A stretch of 64,000 bases of DNA from Anarhynchus alexandrinus (lineage: Eukaryota > Chordata > Aves > Charadriiformes > Charadriidae): positions 983,424 to 1,047,423 of the forward strand of contig VUYV01000081.1 of NCBI GenBank assembly GCA_008711295.1, written 5' to 3'. Positions 10,530 through 23,413 of this stretch are shown here, one piece after another (position 1 is the stretch's first letter; the number at the start of each line of letters is the position of its first letter). A program made the position numbers and the translations under genes. The notes beneath the pieces are model-generated. The model was given only the letters and a program-made list of their open reading frames with translations, was not told the origin of the DNA and did no database searches.

Positions 10530-13500
10530 CGTAACTGAGTTCAGCTGTGCCTGAGCATCACTCTTCTCTGGGGGCAAAACTGCACTGCCACTGGTACATC
10601 ACTGTCTCAACCAAAAGGGCAGACGACGCTGAGGAGTAACAGGCGCCACAAGGGTCTGTCAAGAGAAAGGGTGCAGAAGGTGTTACGACGGTAGTTTGGA
10701 ACTGAAGTGTTATGAGTTTTGGAGAAAAATACATGAGCTTTCGGTTTCTTTCCACCAGTAACTCAACATTTTCTGTGAAACGCAAAAAGTATTTTCTGAG
10801 TCCTTCTAAGAAGAATGTTTACTGTTCCAGAGTTATTGCAGGATTTTAAAACGAGTAGCCGGGAACTGTTCCCTCTGATTAGCTGAGAATATAAAGGATA
10901 AGAAGAAATTGTCCTGGGACTACTTCAAACACAAGCTGTCACTGTCACAATGATGAGAGTTAAGCTGCCATTTCTGAAGGTTATATAAGTGTTGCAAATG
11001 TGCTCTCATTTTGCCTTATTATACGGAAAGGCCGACCTAACTTATCCTTCTGGGACCACGGCATTCATTCTCATTCTTTTTGGTTAAGTTATTACAGAGA
11101 GCTGAAAGAAAGAGTAAAGAACTGGATTTTGATAGCAGTGCCTATCTTTGGGGATTCTTCTCAAATCATATTTGTAGGCTGCTAATACAATGCTAATTGC
11201 TTAAATTCATACCTGAAGGCTTTATCAACTCAACCATTTGCCTTGACTGTTATTGGGCAGTAACGATCTGATCCAAAGCCCTCTGCAGTCAGAAAAAAAG
11301 ACCTCTGGGAGAACAAGCCGTGGGCTGTAAATCAAACGAGAGGAGACAGTGGCAAGTACTGAAGCCAGGCTGCTCAGCCTCCGTCGGGCACGTACGGCGC
11401 GTTGTTCTGTTCCATTTTGGTGTAAGGCTGTGGTGTAAATGCCCATGATAACAGCTGTGAATTTCAGATTATGACTGGTCTGATATGGGATTAAAGCGTT
11501 GTGTCTGCGAGCGTTCCTGCCGTTTCTCGTGTCCTGGAATACTCACAAGGAGGAAACAGAAAAAAAACAGGCAAGAATACCTGTCTTTTGCATTTGTTTA
11601 CAAACTGTAGTTTTAATAACTGTGGAATCCATCTGCAGCCCTCTATTGTTTGCTGACAGTGTTCTCTTATCAAGCCAAACTGGTTGAATTATTAGCGACG
11701 GGTGTGGCAAAGCCCTGAGGATCAGTAATTGATTCCGGCTACTATCAGCAATGCTACCTACGAGGAAAGTTTACTGAAAAATTTAGCAACGAAGAAAAAA
11801 GGAGCCAAACCGAGAAACCAAACTAAAACTACAAACTAAAAGACTATGGCGAAGCTGCGAATAATGAGCAAATATCTGAGGAAAGGTGTGCTTAAAATCG
11901 AATCAGTTACAGAGGATTTTCATACACGTGCCAGGTCAGCATGGGAATAAGTTATTTTAAATGTGTATAAAACACACGCTGTACCACAAAATCTTCTTTT
12001 TCCTGTGCCGCACTCTGCGGTGTAACCGTGTGGGTGAAATAGCCTGGGTGAGGAAACTGACAGAGCTTAGGGAATTTTTGAACTATTATTAATATATACG
12101 GAAATTATTAGGAAACACTGCTACAACTATATGGGCCCTGGGGAGTACCATGTGTCTGGAAAGTCTCTCTCCAGCAAAGATTCCACACACGGTAAAGTAA
12201 TAAGAGAAATCACACTTTTTTGTCTTTTTTTTTGTTTTCCTCCCTGAGCCAAGCAGCAAAGCACCATCACACAACCAAAGATACCTGAAAGAACCGCCAA
12301 CCTATCAGGTGATACTCCAGACAGGCAGAGATGGGCACATTTCCACAGGACAGAGGTGGAGTGGAGGTGGGTCCAAGGAGGAGCAAGGTGTGCTACCTAG
12401 CATAAAAGATGGTTCCTCAGTAACTGAATTCCTGAAGATCTTCCCCACCGAGAGACCACGACGGTCAAAGAAGAAGCAGCGGAATGCCTTCCGGATTCGG
12501 GATCATTGGGACGCCAGTGGACCCGTGGTGGTAGCTGTAATCCTCTTTCCCCCCTTTTTATCTCACCTTTGCTATTCTTCCTTCTTTCTATCACAAGCCG
12601 CTTTACGGGCAAAACCACTAAAGTGATTGTGTGTTGAAAGCATAACTCCCTGGGCCTGATGCCATTTATTTTTGTGCTTCGAGATCACAGCTGAAACAAA
12701 CCATCACGCGTCCACCGAGGAGTGGACCGTGACAACAGCCCAAAGCAATGTGATTGCAAGCCAGGCTGTATATTAGCCTCGGGCCCAACTTTATGTCCCT
12801 CAGTGACATGGGCATAGCCCAGGAAGCTATGGATGCCAGCCGGAAAAGGGGCTGAGACACCACAGCCAGGCTGCTTGGGAGAGTCCGGTATGTGGGATTA
12901 CATCCTATGTCCTTTAGCCGAGGGAAGAACGAGGCACAGCTGAGTTAGCAAGTGTTCCGTTGTCCAGAAACGGGGATGTCTTTTCTCTGGGCGAGGACAA
13001 TGGAGTCACTGGAGAGCTCTGTTTAATGGGACTTCATGTTTCCAAAGCTGCTGAAAATAAAAGCTAATCTTAGGTATGAGGTTGTATCATGTTGCATCAT
13101 TCAAAATTTAAGATCATGTTCATTTTCTACCATGAATAGACATCGTCTAGGAACGTTTAAACACTGGCCAAAGAATCAGCCAAGGACCAACAATAAGAAT
13201 ATGGAGTATCATCAGTTTTCAGAAGTCCTGTGACATTTTGTGCGTGAATCGACTTGATATTTTATAGATAGTTCTTCAAATGCCGTGCAAAAACCCAGGA
13301 ATATTTGTGAAACTGGTAATAGCATTTTAAAAACATACTTTGTGCTCTCACCTTAAATCCAAAGCCCTTCCTAGAAGCCATATAGTCTAAATTCCTTTAT
13401 GTCACAGCAGAGTGAAGAATTTCCATAAGGCTGCATTTTCTTTGCTCTGTTCTTGTTCTCTCAGCTTTTATTAGCATACTTGATTTAACTGCACTGATTC

Positions 13501-14545
13501 TCACACTGGAGGCATTGTCAAAATGTTAATTAATGGTTAGATTTTTATACTATTATTACATGCTTGACATACACGTTTAAACTTACAAATGCCACGGCTT
13601 GAACAGTATCCAAATCTAAACGTGAACAGAGGCGGTTTATATATTTCACTATGTCAGATTTCCACCCAAGTGAAACCGGGGTCAACTGGATTCTTCTTGA
13701 GACTGAAGAGCTGACACGTGGCAGCGCCTGAACTTACAGGGAAAACCACAAAACGTTGTCCTGAATTAATGTAAACTGGCACAAAAGATGCTGTCTTTCA
13801 CACTAGGTAAGATCCAGTACGTTCCAGTTTTGAAGTGGAGTTATTCAGCGTTTATGCAGTAACACTGAGGCCCATCACGGGCTCACGTGTCGATTCAGTG
13901 GGCGTTTTGTCTACCAAAAGAAAGACAACCTACTTGTTTCCTTTCAAATCTGCTCATGAGAAATTGAGTGAACGTGACCCCAATGCTTTCTCATAGGCAG
14001 AGGATGCGCTTCAACACCAGCATCTTCCCGTGTGATGTCCAAAGGAACGAGGCTGTCGCCGAGTCTGCCCGAGCAGCGCGCTCCCCTCTTGGGATCTCTT
14101 CCCTTTCAGGGTTTCCAGAGGACCCTGAGCCAAAGGAGTAATGTATTATCGTTTGCTGATTTCTAGCTGACAGCATCTTTGCACGACCCACTGCACAGAA
14201 GCAACTTTTCTGGGACAAAATGATTGTTCCGAGTTCCTAAAAAGAAAGGTTAATTGAAAAAATGAATAGAAAAAGAAGCGAGCGAATGAATGAGTCCGCA
14301 GTGGGCTGTGAGTACCCACCAGAGTTCAATTAAGAAAACACCTGCTGTTGCTGAACTTTTACTGTTACTCAGCTTCGTAGTCAGGTCAGCTTTGGAGGGA
14401 GAAGGATCTCAGGTGTAGAACAGCATGAGAAATAAATTTGCGCTGACCTTATCCTAAGAATACCGGCTGCTGTTCTTATCTGTAACATTTCTTTGTCCTC
14501 CTTCCCCTGAACAGGAACAAGCACGTATCGCCGTTTAATAGGAAC

Positions 14546-14558
14546 AGATATATATATA
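14546..14558. repeat. short (TA)n run
   Basis: A few TA units within unique sequence. Confidence 0.6.
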
Positions 14559-16045
14559 AGTTTGTGTTAGAAAGAACGCTCCGCATTTGTCATGGTGTAT
14601 GGTAACGCAGTTTTACTGATTTTAACCATGTTGCAGTCATTCTGTTCGTCGTAGGAATTCTTCCCCAGTGTAGGAGGAAGTCGATCAGACACCATATTTG
14701 TCAACGTATTAGCTGAAATATAAACACGTGGTAATACTGTCCCGAAGCGGAGCTTCGAGCAACTTTACCTTTTACCCACTGCAAACATTTCTTACTTTCC
14801 ACCCTGCAAAGAGCTTTCCTTTCCCTGCTCCTCTGCTGAGAGACACCTTTTGTGGTCCCCTTTTGATTGCACTCAGACGTACATGCTTCTCCCCTTACAC
14901 GAGCCTGACCAAACAACAACCCGTTTCCAGCTCTGAAGTGGGTGCCAACGTACACAGGGTGAAATTCGGCGTGCCCGGAGGAGATTACATCCCAGCTCTA
15001 TCAGCTGATGCCTTTTTGAGAGCCGCGCACCGGTGCGTGTCAGCAAAGCTGTCTCTTCACGGTTCAGAGGTGGCGCTTCAAGGCTCAGGCGAGAGGACAT
15101 TCAAAACGAGGGGTCAGGCCCAATGTTTTCTCTTTCTCAGTGTTGCACCGGGGGAAATTCTGAGGTCTTTTGGTTCTGAGCCAGCAGTAAGGGCCAATGA
15201 CCTAATTGTCTAGTTATGGAAGATACGTGCAGGCCCCACAGTATTCGATGGCTTAAAAACATACCCCCAGCATCAGTAAAACTGAACAATTACAGATTCC
15301 CTTGTTCTCCTCACCTTCGCCGAAGCGTTTGTATTCAGTTAATCTCTGGCTTTCCCTGGGTGCCACGTATAGCTGTGACACTGACCTCCTCCCGCTTTCC
15401 CTCCCTCCATAAAGCTGGCGGCAGGCACAACACGGCTGTGGCACGTCGGCATCAGCGCAGAAGTTCAAGAAGTTCGAAACCAAACAAAAGATAAGATGCT
15501 TGTAAACACCGATCCCGTGGTTGAAGCCGGGGTGTTAAGGGAGGCTGGACAACTCATCCCTGAAGAAAGTTTGGGGAGCTTTATTTTTGGCAGGTAAGAC
15601 TCACTAGCTGTGCTTACAGAATGTGCCTTTTAAATCCCAGAACATATGAGTCACTCCTGTCTGGCTCACGGCAAAAGGCTCGGCAGGAGTAGTGCATGGA
15701 ACACCAAAAACAGAGAGAGAGAAAATAGCATACGGTTAGCGCACCGACTAAAGCAGAAGCACGGCGAGTATTACCCCGGTGGCACACAGCACTGTTAAAC
15801 TGGCCTGAGGTGCTTTGGCTCTGTTATTTTTTCTTTCTTCTTCAGCAGCTTAAGGAGGGATTGGGGTGTGGGGGGGGGGAGGGAGAAGCTTCTCATAAGG
15901 TTCTTGTGTTCAGTGATGGTTTACTTCGTCTGCTGAAGTACCGTTCCACCTTGGCAGCGTGCGGCAGTAGTGCTGCAGTCTCAAATGAAAAGCAGAAGTA
16001 TTAAAGCCTATTTCTTTTCCCCTGACTTTAAAGCAGGCTTGTTCA

Positions 16046-16097
16046 ATTTTTTTGTGTTTTTTTTTTTTGTTGTTGTAGTTTTGTTGGGTTTTTTTTC
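16046..16097 (+). repeat. T-rich tract with G interruptions
   Basis: Same style as the tract at 1390-1441; low complexity only. Confidence 0.7.
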
Positions 16098-16237
16098 CCT
16101 ATCAGCTATTGCAAACACAGATGCAAACCTTAAAATGGTGTTTATAATGATTTGTGTCTTATACCTGTAGTTTTTCTGGAGAGCGGTGATTCCTACGTGG
16201 CGGATCAGCAGGAGAGATCCTGTTAAGCATCTCGAGG

Positions 16238-16472
16238 CAGTTAATGTTAAAGCGCATGCTTTGTACTGGGTCTTATGCAGCAGAATAAAGTGAGGAAGAG
16301 AGACATTTGACCTATAAGCAGGAGAACCATGTTTTGTTGCTTCCTTCTCCGTTCTGAAAATAACCTTTTAATTTGTTTCTAAGGTTTGGCACAGTCACGT
16401 ATGGATTTTGATCTTGGAATAATTTGCGGTGGGATAGTCAGTGCTTGCCGGTGATTCTTGAGATTACCGAGG
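16238..16472. repeat. block A, copy 1 of duplicated assembly segment
   Basis: Matches 18463-18697 at equal length (235 bp), with only a few substitutions seen by eye. After GATTACCGAGG this copy continues into block B, while the other continues into different sequence. Confidence 0.93.
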
Positions 16473-16473
16473 C

Positions 16474-16740
16474 TACTTCTTTCTGCACAACATTAACTTC
16501 TTTCTCCATATGGGCTGGGGTCATATGTAGTCCACCCTCCTCTAATGCCTATTTCGTTCCTAACAGCTATTTCTTGAGCCTGTTCTTTGTCCTGCTTTTT
16601 TCTCTAAAAAGTCAGGTCATTTTCTGAGGAAATATCCAAAGCGCATATTTCTTGTAAATTATTTCAGAGCAAAGGACATGACAGACATGATATAGAAGAT
16701 CGAATGGATTTGCATGTTTATTTCCCTTGGAATTTCTAAG
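16474..16740. repeat. block B, copy 1 of duplicated assembly segment
   Basis: Matches 17688-17955 with roughly ten visible differences, more than block C shows. It ends at the single N at 16741. Confidence 0.9.
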
Positions 16741-16741
16741 N
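16741..16741. other. single-N contig join
   Basis: Lies between the end of block B copy 1 and a pyrimidine microsatellite. Confidence 0.95.
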
Positions 16742-16784
16742 TTTTTCCTTTCCTTTTCCTTTTTCTTTTTCTTTTCCTTCCTTC
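16742..16784 (+). repeat. T/C-rich microsatellite at contig start
   Basis: TTTTC/TTTCC-type pyrimidine tract. A very similar tract ends another contig at 18815-18853, so the two are probably the same locus split by assembly. Confidence 0.8.
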
Positions 16785-17687
16785 AATTCAGTACATCTAT
16801 ATTCTCTGCTTCCTGAGTTTCCTCTTTACTGACCCTCAGATGTATTCCATTATGCTTTTGTCATGAATCATTGATTAATTTCCTAGCCTCCCTCATTAAA
16901 GATGCAGAAGAATAATTTTGAATCTTCTGAAGGAGAAGTGCAGAGGGGTTAATCTTACACCGTGCTACAGATTCTTTTGTGTTTAGGAAAGTCCTTTCGT
17001 GCATCTGTAGACATATATGTAACATACAGTTGATGTTGGCCTATCTCAGATGGGTCTCAAGAAGAGTGTTTTGTTAAATCCCATCATTCGGGTTTTCTAG
17101 GTTTGAAGAGCAAACATTCATAGCATCTGCAGGGTGGGCTAAAGAGACATAAGGGAAGTTGATGTATGGAAAGAATAAAGAGAGGAAGGGTAGAGAGGCA
17201 GAACAGAAGAGGGCTGCAGAAACAGCTGCCAGTGGCTACGGAGGGGCCATACAGCCAAACCACTACTGCAGCCCGTGTCTGAGCAGCATCCCCTACGGAA
17301 ACTGAATTCCCGATTGCCCTGCAGGGACAAGGACATGTTATGAAGACCCTTTGGAATAAAGCAGCTGAACAGCACCTGCTGATGTGTTAGGGTGGAAAAA
17401 AGAGGCAAAGAAAGGGTGGGCTGGAAGCCACACCTCTCCCTAAAGTTGAGAGGAGCACAGATGTCCATGAGAAAGGTCCCTGAGACCATGTGCTTTCCCA
17501 GGCATTTAGGTGTTAACGCTGGAATTTACTGTCACTGGCTGTGGTGGACTAAAAAGATCTGAATTTTGGAGTATCTCTCACCATTGCACTCTGGGGGTCC
17601 TACCGTCTGACAGCAACGGTGGAGACAGTGGGGAATGCTGCAGAGGGCATCTAAAGGAAATCTCTGCTAAATTGCTGGGCAGTTCAT
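16785..17687. other. unique-looking segment, possibly misplaced by assembly
   Basis: No recognised gene. It lies on the contig between Ns at 16741 and 18462, which probably belongs after 18853 rather than here. Confidence 0.5.
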
Positions 17688-17955
17688 TACTTCTTTCTGC
17701 ACAACATTAACTTCTTTATCCATATGGGCTGGGGTCATATGTAGTCCACCCTCCTCTAATGACTATTTCGTTCCTAAGAGCTATTTCTTGAGCCTGTTCT
17801 TTGTCCCGCTTTTTTTCTCTAAAAAGTCAGGTCATTTTCTGAGGAAATATCCAAAGTGCGTATTTCTTGTAAATTACCTCAGAGCAAAGGACATGACAGA
17901 CATGATATAGAAGATCGAATGGATTTGCATGTTTATTTCCCTTGCAATTTCTAAG
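17688..17955. repeat. block B, copy 2
   Basis: Second copy of 16474-16740. It runs on without interruption into block C. Confidence 0.9.
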
Positions 17956-18461
17956 CCAAAGCAAGTCACGTTTGCTAGAATCACTGCGGACAAGCCTTTA
18001 TTTAGACAAAAATAAGTGAAACATACCACCTGGTATCGGGTATCTGTGCATTCAAAGAAAGCTCTCACAGAGCTGCAAAGGCATTCGGAAAACCACATGC
18101 TCTGTCTCCTGTCCTGACTGTGTGCTGCTCACTCATTCTGATCATAGTGCACATCACCGGTGTTGCTGTTTTGGAAGATCTAACGGAAAGGGTCAGCTCA
18201 GTTTACAGCACACACTAAAGAAAACAAAGCGTTGGATCATCTGGGAATCGTCAGAAGTGAAAAGCTTTGTTTTGGCTCATGCAATCTGCCTTGGCTTGAA
18301 ACAAATGCAGTTACGCTCAGTTCGTTAATTCACCTTGTGAACTGTAAGGAACGACTTGTGGCTTCCACTAGAAAGCGGAGGGGCTCTAGAAATGCCTATA
18401 CTCTGAGGAAAGGCTCTTCTGTCTTCATCAAGTTCGATGCTTAGTGATGTTGCAGTGATTT
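17857..18461. repeat. block C, copy 1 (605 bp)
   Basis: Equal in length to 18855-19459 and apparently identical apart from a few bases at the left edge. The plus-strand frames at 18122 and 18232 recur unchanged at 19120 and 19230, which shows duplicated DNA rather than a gene family. Confidence 0.95.
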
Positions 18462-18462
18462 N
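18462..18462. other. single-N contig join
   Basis: Block C copy 1 ends here and block A copy 2 begins at once after it. Confidence 0.95.
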
Positions 18463-18697
18463 CAGTTAATGTTAAAGCGCATGCTTTGTACTGGGTCTTA
18501 TGCAGCAGAATAAAGTGAGGAAGAGAGACATTTGACCTATAAGCAGGAGAACCATGTTTTGTTGCTTCCTTCTCTGTTCTGAAAATAACCTTTTAATTTG
18601 TTTCTAAGGTTTGGCACAGTCACGTATGGATTTTGATCTTGGAATAATTTGCGGTGGTATAGTCAGTGCTTGCCGGTGATTCTTGAGATTACCGAGG
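18463..18697. repeat. block A, copy 2
   Basis: Second copy of 16238-16472. Confidence 0.93.
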
Positions 18698-18814
18698 TTA
18701 CTCTGATACCGAGCTACAGCCTCCTTCTTCCCTGTCAGAAAATACATGTTAAACACTCTGACAGACGTGTACCTGTGATATGGGAGTTTCAGTGACTGAG
18801 TTTAACTTGAAAGA

Positions 18815-18853
18815 TTCCTCTCTCTTTTCTTTTTCTTTTCCTTTTCCTTTTTC
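18815..18853 (+). repeat. T/C-rich microsatellite at contig end
   Basis: Pyrimidine tract running into the N at 18854. It is the likely partner of the tract at 16742. Confidence 0.8.
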
Positions 18854-18854
18854 N
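18854..18854. other. single-N contig join
   Basis: Separates the pyrimidine tract from block C copy 2. Confidence 0.95.
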
Positions 18855-19459
18855 CGCATATTTCTTGTAAATTATTTCAGAGCAAAGGACATGACAGACA
18901 TGATATAGAAGATCGAATGGATTTGCATGTTTATTTCCCTTGCAATTTCTAAGCCAAAGCAAGTCACGTTTGCTAGAATCACTGCGGACAAGCCTTTATT
19001 TAGACAAAAATAAGTGAAACATACCACCTGGTATCGGGTATCTGTGCATTCAAAGAAAGCTCTCACAGAGCTGCAAAGGCATTCGGAAAACCACATGCTC
19101 TGTCTCCTGTCCTGACTGTGTGCTGCTCACTCATTCTGATCATAGTGCACATCACCGGTGTTGCTGTTTTGGAAGATCTAACGGAAAGGGTCAGCTCAGT
19201 TTACAGCACACACTAAAGAAAACAAAGCGTTGGATCATCTGGGAATCGTCAGAAGTGAAAAGCTTTGTTTTGGCTCATGCAATCTGCCTTGGCTTGAAAC
19301 AAATGCAGTTACGCTCAGTTCGTTAATTCACCTTGTGAACTGTAAGGAACGACTTGTGGCTTCCACTAGAAAGCGGAGGGGCTCTAGAAATGCCTATACT
19401 CTGAGGAAAGGCTCTTCTGTCTTCATCAAGTTCGATGCTTAGTGATGTTGCAGTGATTT
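18855..19459. repeat. block C, copy 2 (605 bp)
   Basis: Second copy of 17857-18461. The sequence then continues uniquely through a T run at 19457-19471. Confidence 0.95.
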
Positions 19460-21813
19460 ATTTTTTTTTTCTCAGGCCTGGCAGTCCCATCAATCATAGC
19501 AAAACTGGCTGGGCTGACCGAGTGGTCGCTTGGAAGACGGCTTGCCTGAGATCTAACTCTGCTGCCACCGCCCTTGTTAGAGCTTGTATTTCATTCCACC
19601 TCTGTGATCTTTGTTTCTATATATTTAACCGGTTTTGTTATCACACACAAGTCTGAAAAGGTCTGTTATGTAATACTTGTTGTTGCTCCGGTAACATGTT
19701 TCTGGCTGCTAAAAGCACATACCAGTGAGTGCAGTTATCAAACCCAACACAAAGCTGGCTTTGATCCGGTTCTGGTGGAGAGCTTGTGACATTTGAAGAC
19801 CAGTATAACTCAATTTCACACAAAAGAGAAAAAAATGAGTATACATTTTCATTTATATCTGCTTTAAGTGCTGCATTTGGTTATACATATGTGTCTCTGT
19901 GTAAGCTTAGAAAAGGAACAGTCTTACGGCGTCGCAGGAGGAAAACCTTCTGCAACAGCTCTCTTCGGCTGCAACTGCGCCACTTGAATAACTTGGACAA
20001 AATGTACGGATATCACGCTGGGAAAGGATCTGGGACACAACCAGTACCAGTTTGGGTTTGCCCGCTCTACCACACTTGTCTGAAGCTGCTGCTTCTGGTG
20101 GGTTGTAACCAGTGGGGACCTCTGGGCCGGCGCTTGCTCTCTGTGAGCAGCTGAATTGATGAGCGGTGACAGATTCGCTTAGAGAGCTGGTAGTGGGTGG
20201 AAATGTCACGTCTTATGGGGTCCGCGGTCTTAACTAATCTCCCGGGTTATAAACACCAAAAAGCAGCGTGTCTGTCTTGTTCGTTGTCTGAGGGAGACAG
20301 CAAAGAGAAGCAGGCTGGCGAATGGAAGAGTACATTAAATCCTCCCGTGCTTCCTCTCTTGCAGCTGGGTGGTTGCCGCTGGCTGTGCTCTGCAGCGTGC
20401 GCAGGGTGGAGAGGGCTATTCCCGGCTGTGACACCCGCGTTTCGTTGGACTGACGCGGGGATCAGCCAAGACAGCGCTCAAGGGAAGACTCCCTTCTGGC
20501 CCACACATTGTCTCCGTGACTTCAGGGCTCGGCCAAGCGGAGAATAATTCAAATTATGGGTACTTCCTACGTAGTCTGTGCTCAAAATCTCCTTTTCTTA
20601 CTTGAAACTAAAGCTGCGCTACCCTAATATTGCTATATCCATGGGGTCTGTCACCCAGGGCCAGTAGGCGTAGGTCCCTGCCGTGGGCTGCTCTTGTTGG
20701 GCACCACTGGTGCGTCCTCCCGCCGTGCTGCAAGTGTGGCACACCGGCACATGGCAGTGTCACCGTTAGTAACATTGACTTGCAGGGGAAATGACTTCCA
20801 GCAGCAAAACACTGTTTGGAAACCAGCTAATAATGATCTTTTTTGATGTTTGTCTCTTTAATTAAATATCTGCAAGGAAGAATTACAGAAATGCAAAGAC
20901 CCCCCTAATTTTGACGTTAATACCACTTCAAAATCACCGTTTCTTGCATAAACAATGAAGACCATCTCTTTGTGAACAGGATGTCAGGTAGCACAAGAAT
21001 ATGGAAGAGAAAAATATAATCTTCTTCAAGAGGAGCATAAAGTATTCAGGAGAAATCTGGGAGACCGAGTTTTTTCTTAGCTAATGTTAATGTGGCAGTT
21101 AAATTAGGAGTCTAGGTAGATGTTAGGAACACTGTGCTTCATTTCCCTTCTCTGATTCATATTCCTTCACTGCAAAATGGGTCCGGAGTTTTCCAGCAGC
21201 TGAACGTCAGAAGTTATTATTGAATTGAATAACAATTTGTATGTGTTCAGAAAGTATTGAAATGGGCCACTAACTATTCAAACCCACGTGTTAGTAACCT
21301 GATTTTAGGAAGACAATTTTGGAAATGTTGGTTTAAAAGTCTCTGTACATCGAGTTGCCCGTTTGCAAAACTGAGACAATGCTGCATTAGAAAAGTATTA
21401 TGGAGATTATTCAACTAATATTAAAGAAGTTTAAGACAAATGATAGGCTAAAAAGCATTAAAGTGGAAACATCTGATAATCTAGTTACCCAATAATTTAA
21501 AAATTTCTTCTAAATAAAACTGCATTCCTGCGTATGCCTATTTTGCAAGGAGTAGGTAGTTGTCCTAATAAAAGTCAGAAAATTTCTCACATTTTGTGCG
21601 GTTCAATATATTTTCTATAGTGTAATGCTCAAGTCATTTTATTGCAGAGGACCATCTGTTACTATTTATTGGGCGAAGAACACACAATGTAGGCAGTTCT
21701 GGCCCAGTGATTTTGGTACTTGCCAATTCAAATCTCAGGACAAACAATTTCAGTGTCAGTTATGCAGGATGTGTTCTGACACTACGGTTTGTAAATAGAA
21801 GAGAAAATGAACA

Positions 21814-21859
21814 GAAAAAAAACCCAACCCAACAAAACAAAACAAAACCAAATAAAATG
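21814..21859 (-). repeat. A/C-rich low-complexity tract
   Basis: Repeats of the AACCC and AAAAC kind, the reverse complement of the T/G-rich tracts elsewhere in the window. Confidence 0.75.
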
Positions 21860-22975
21860 AAACATAATCGTAGCTGACTGCAGAGCGAGAACAGAGGATG
21901 GCAAAAAATTAATGATTGTCCTTGTCCCTGGAGCCCTTCCCTGGGGTGCTGGGTGGAAGGTCCACACGATTTCCAGGTGCCACTCAGCCGTGTGCCGCTC
22001 ATTGCTTTGACAGCCCTCTGCCCCCTCGGGATGGTATTCGTCTTCGGGGATATTTCCTTGTTCCTTCCCAGCCTGAGCTGAAATTGGCAATCAGATGTTG
22101 AAATAAATAGATCCATCTCAATTACTTTGGCCAGGTGCTATGCGGGGGTTCTCTGGGACAGCTGATAGTCCATGGGAATGTTTGAATCTAGGTGAACTGC
22201 TTATGGGTTTTTTTTGTGTTTTAAGGAGGGATTTTGGTACACACTGGCCCTTTCTTTGTATTTTATTGCAGCTCAGTATTCTGACGTCTTTGCTTTTTGA
22301 CTAAGCGTTTATTTGGAAAAACACTTGACTCAGGAGCTAAAGTCTTATCCCACTGCCCCCGCCACTTCTTCACAGTACGTTATGAGAATGCGGGCGGCAG
22401 GCACGGGACCTCAGTTCGGAAGTCAGTGCTTGGCTCCTGAGGCAGACTTGCATGCATGAGATGAACTTCACAGCAAGAAAAGGACCGAGAGCCCACCTCA
22501 CCCTCCCTCAGGGAGGGCTCCAGCCATGAGGCTGTCACAGAAAGAGAGCTGTTACCCCACCACCTCCTCCAGATAACCTTTTGAAAGTGATAACTGGAAG
22601 AGCAACCTGGGATACATCAAATTTAACTGCACACTTTCTTACTGGATTGAGTTCCCTAAAAGGGCTTTGGCAGTGGTGTGTCTTGTTTCTGGATCACACT
22701 TAGGTGCTGGGATTTGGGATGCTCTGTCTAGTTAAGAAAGAGACTGTTTTGATGCATTCACAGCAGTGCAATTTTAGGCTACCGCTCTGAAAAGCAGCAA
22801 GGCACTGATGGATCCTGGTTACTCGCGGATGAAAGCAAAGTGTTTTTCAAAGTAACAAACTCGTATTTGGATGTCTAAATTCCACCCCGCTCCCACTTCA
22901 GGTGGTTTGTTATCTGAATGAGCAGCAGGAAATCCTGCAACTATTTCATCCAACTGCAGCACCTTGAAGAAGCTC

Positions 22976-23004
22976 GTAGCGTCTTCTTGTAGCGTCTTCT
23001 TGTA
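22976..23004. repeat. 13-bp tandem duplication
   Basis: GTAGCGTCTTCTT occurs twice in a row and is followed by the first bases of a third unit. Confidence 0.85.
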
Positions 23005-23383
23005 CCTTTCTGGGTCCTACACGAATGCAAGTGCAGTGGGTTCTCTACCACAGCTACGCACTAGGGGCTGCCTCCCGTTACGTCACTACAGCAACCCAGG
23101 CCAGAGCTTTCCCTATACGAAAAAGAAGCTGTAAACATCATCTTTATAACAATTGTAATGACCCTCTTGGCTCACAAGGGCAATCCTTTCTGCAGGCATT
23201 TCACAGCAGCCTTGGAGAACACAGCAGAGCCTTTATACCCTCTGCCATGCCTCTCTCCAGGTTCTCTGGGATGATGGGTATTGCCTGATGCCCTAGAAAC
23301 AAACACGTTTTTTGACCTGTTAATGGTTTTCTTTAGGAAGCAAACAGAAATTTGGGTTTATTTTCAAGATGTAAGTAAAATTT

Positions 23384-23413
23384 AAGAAGAAGAAGCAGCA
23401 GCAGCAGCAGCGG
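23384..23413 (+). repeat. short (AAG)n(CAG)n trinucleotide run
   Basis: AAGAAGAAG followed by five or six CAG units. It is not inside a supported reading frame. Confidence 0.85.

Larger units (their letters stand above)
10530..16237. other. unassigned noncoding stretch
   Basis: No recognised gene. The longest frame (14728-15213, 161 codons, plus) opens in locally GC-rich sequence, overlaps antisense frames of similar quality and resembles nothing I know. A segment around 12380-12700 has an LTR-like feel (see findings), but no termini or target duplications could be seen. The rest looks unique. Confidence 0.5.

Noticed and set aside
14728..15213. 161-codon plus-strand frame, longest outside repeats
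   Set aside because: No family resemblance, overlapping antisense frames, no splice or promoter support, and a length reachable by chance in 64 kb of six-frame sequence.
18122..19442. Apparent paralogous small genes (frames at 18122/19120 and 18232/19230)
   Set aside because: They are exact copies produced by the duplicated block C next to single Ns, so most likely an assembly artefact.
23384..23413. CAG run as a polyglutamine tract
   Set aside because: No supported reading frame around it and only five or six pure units.
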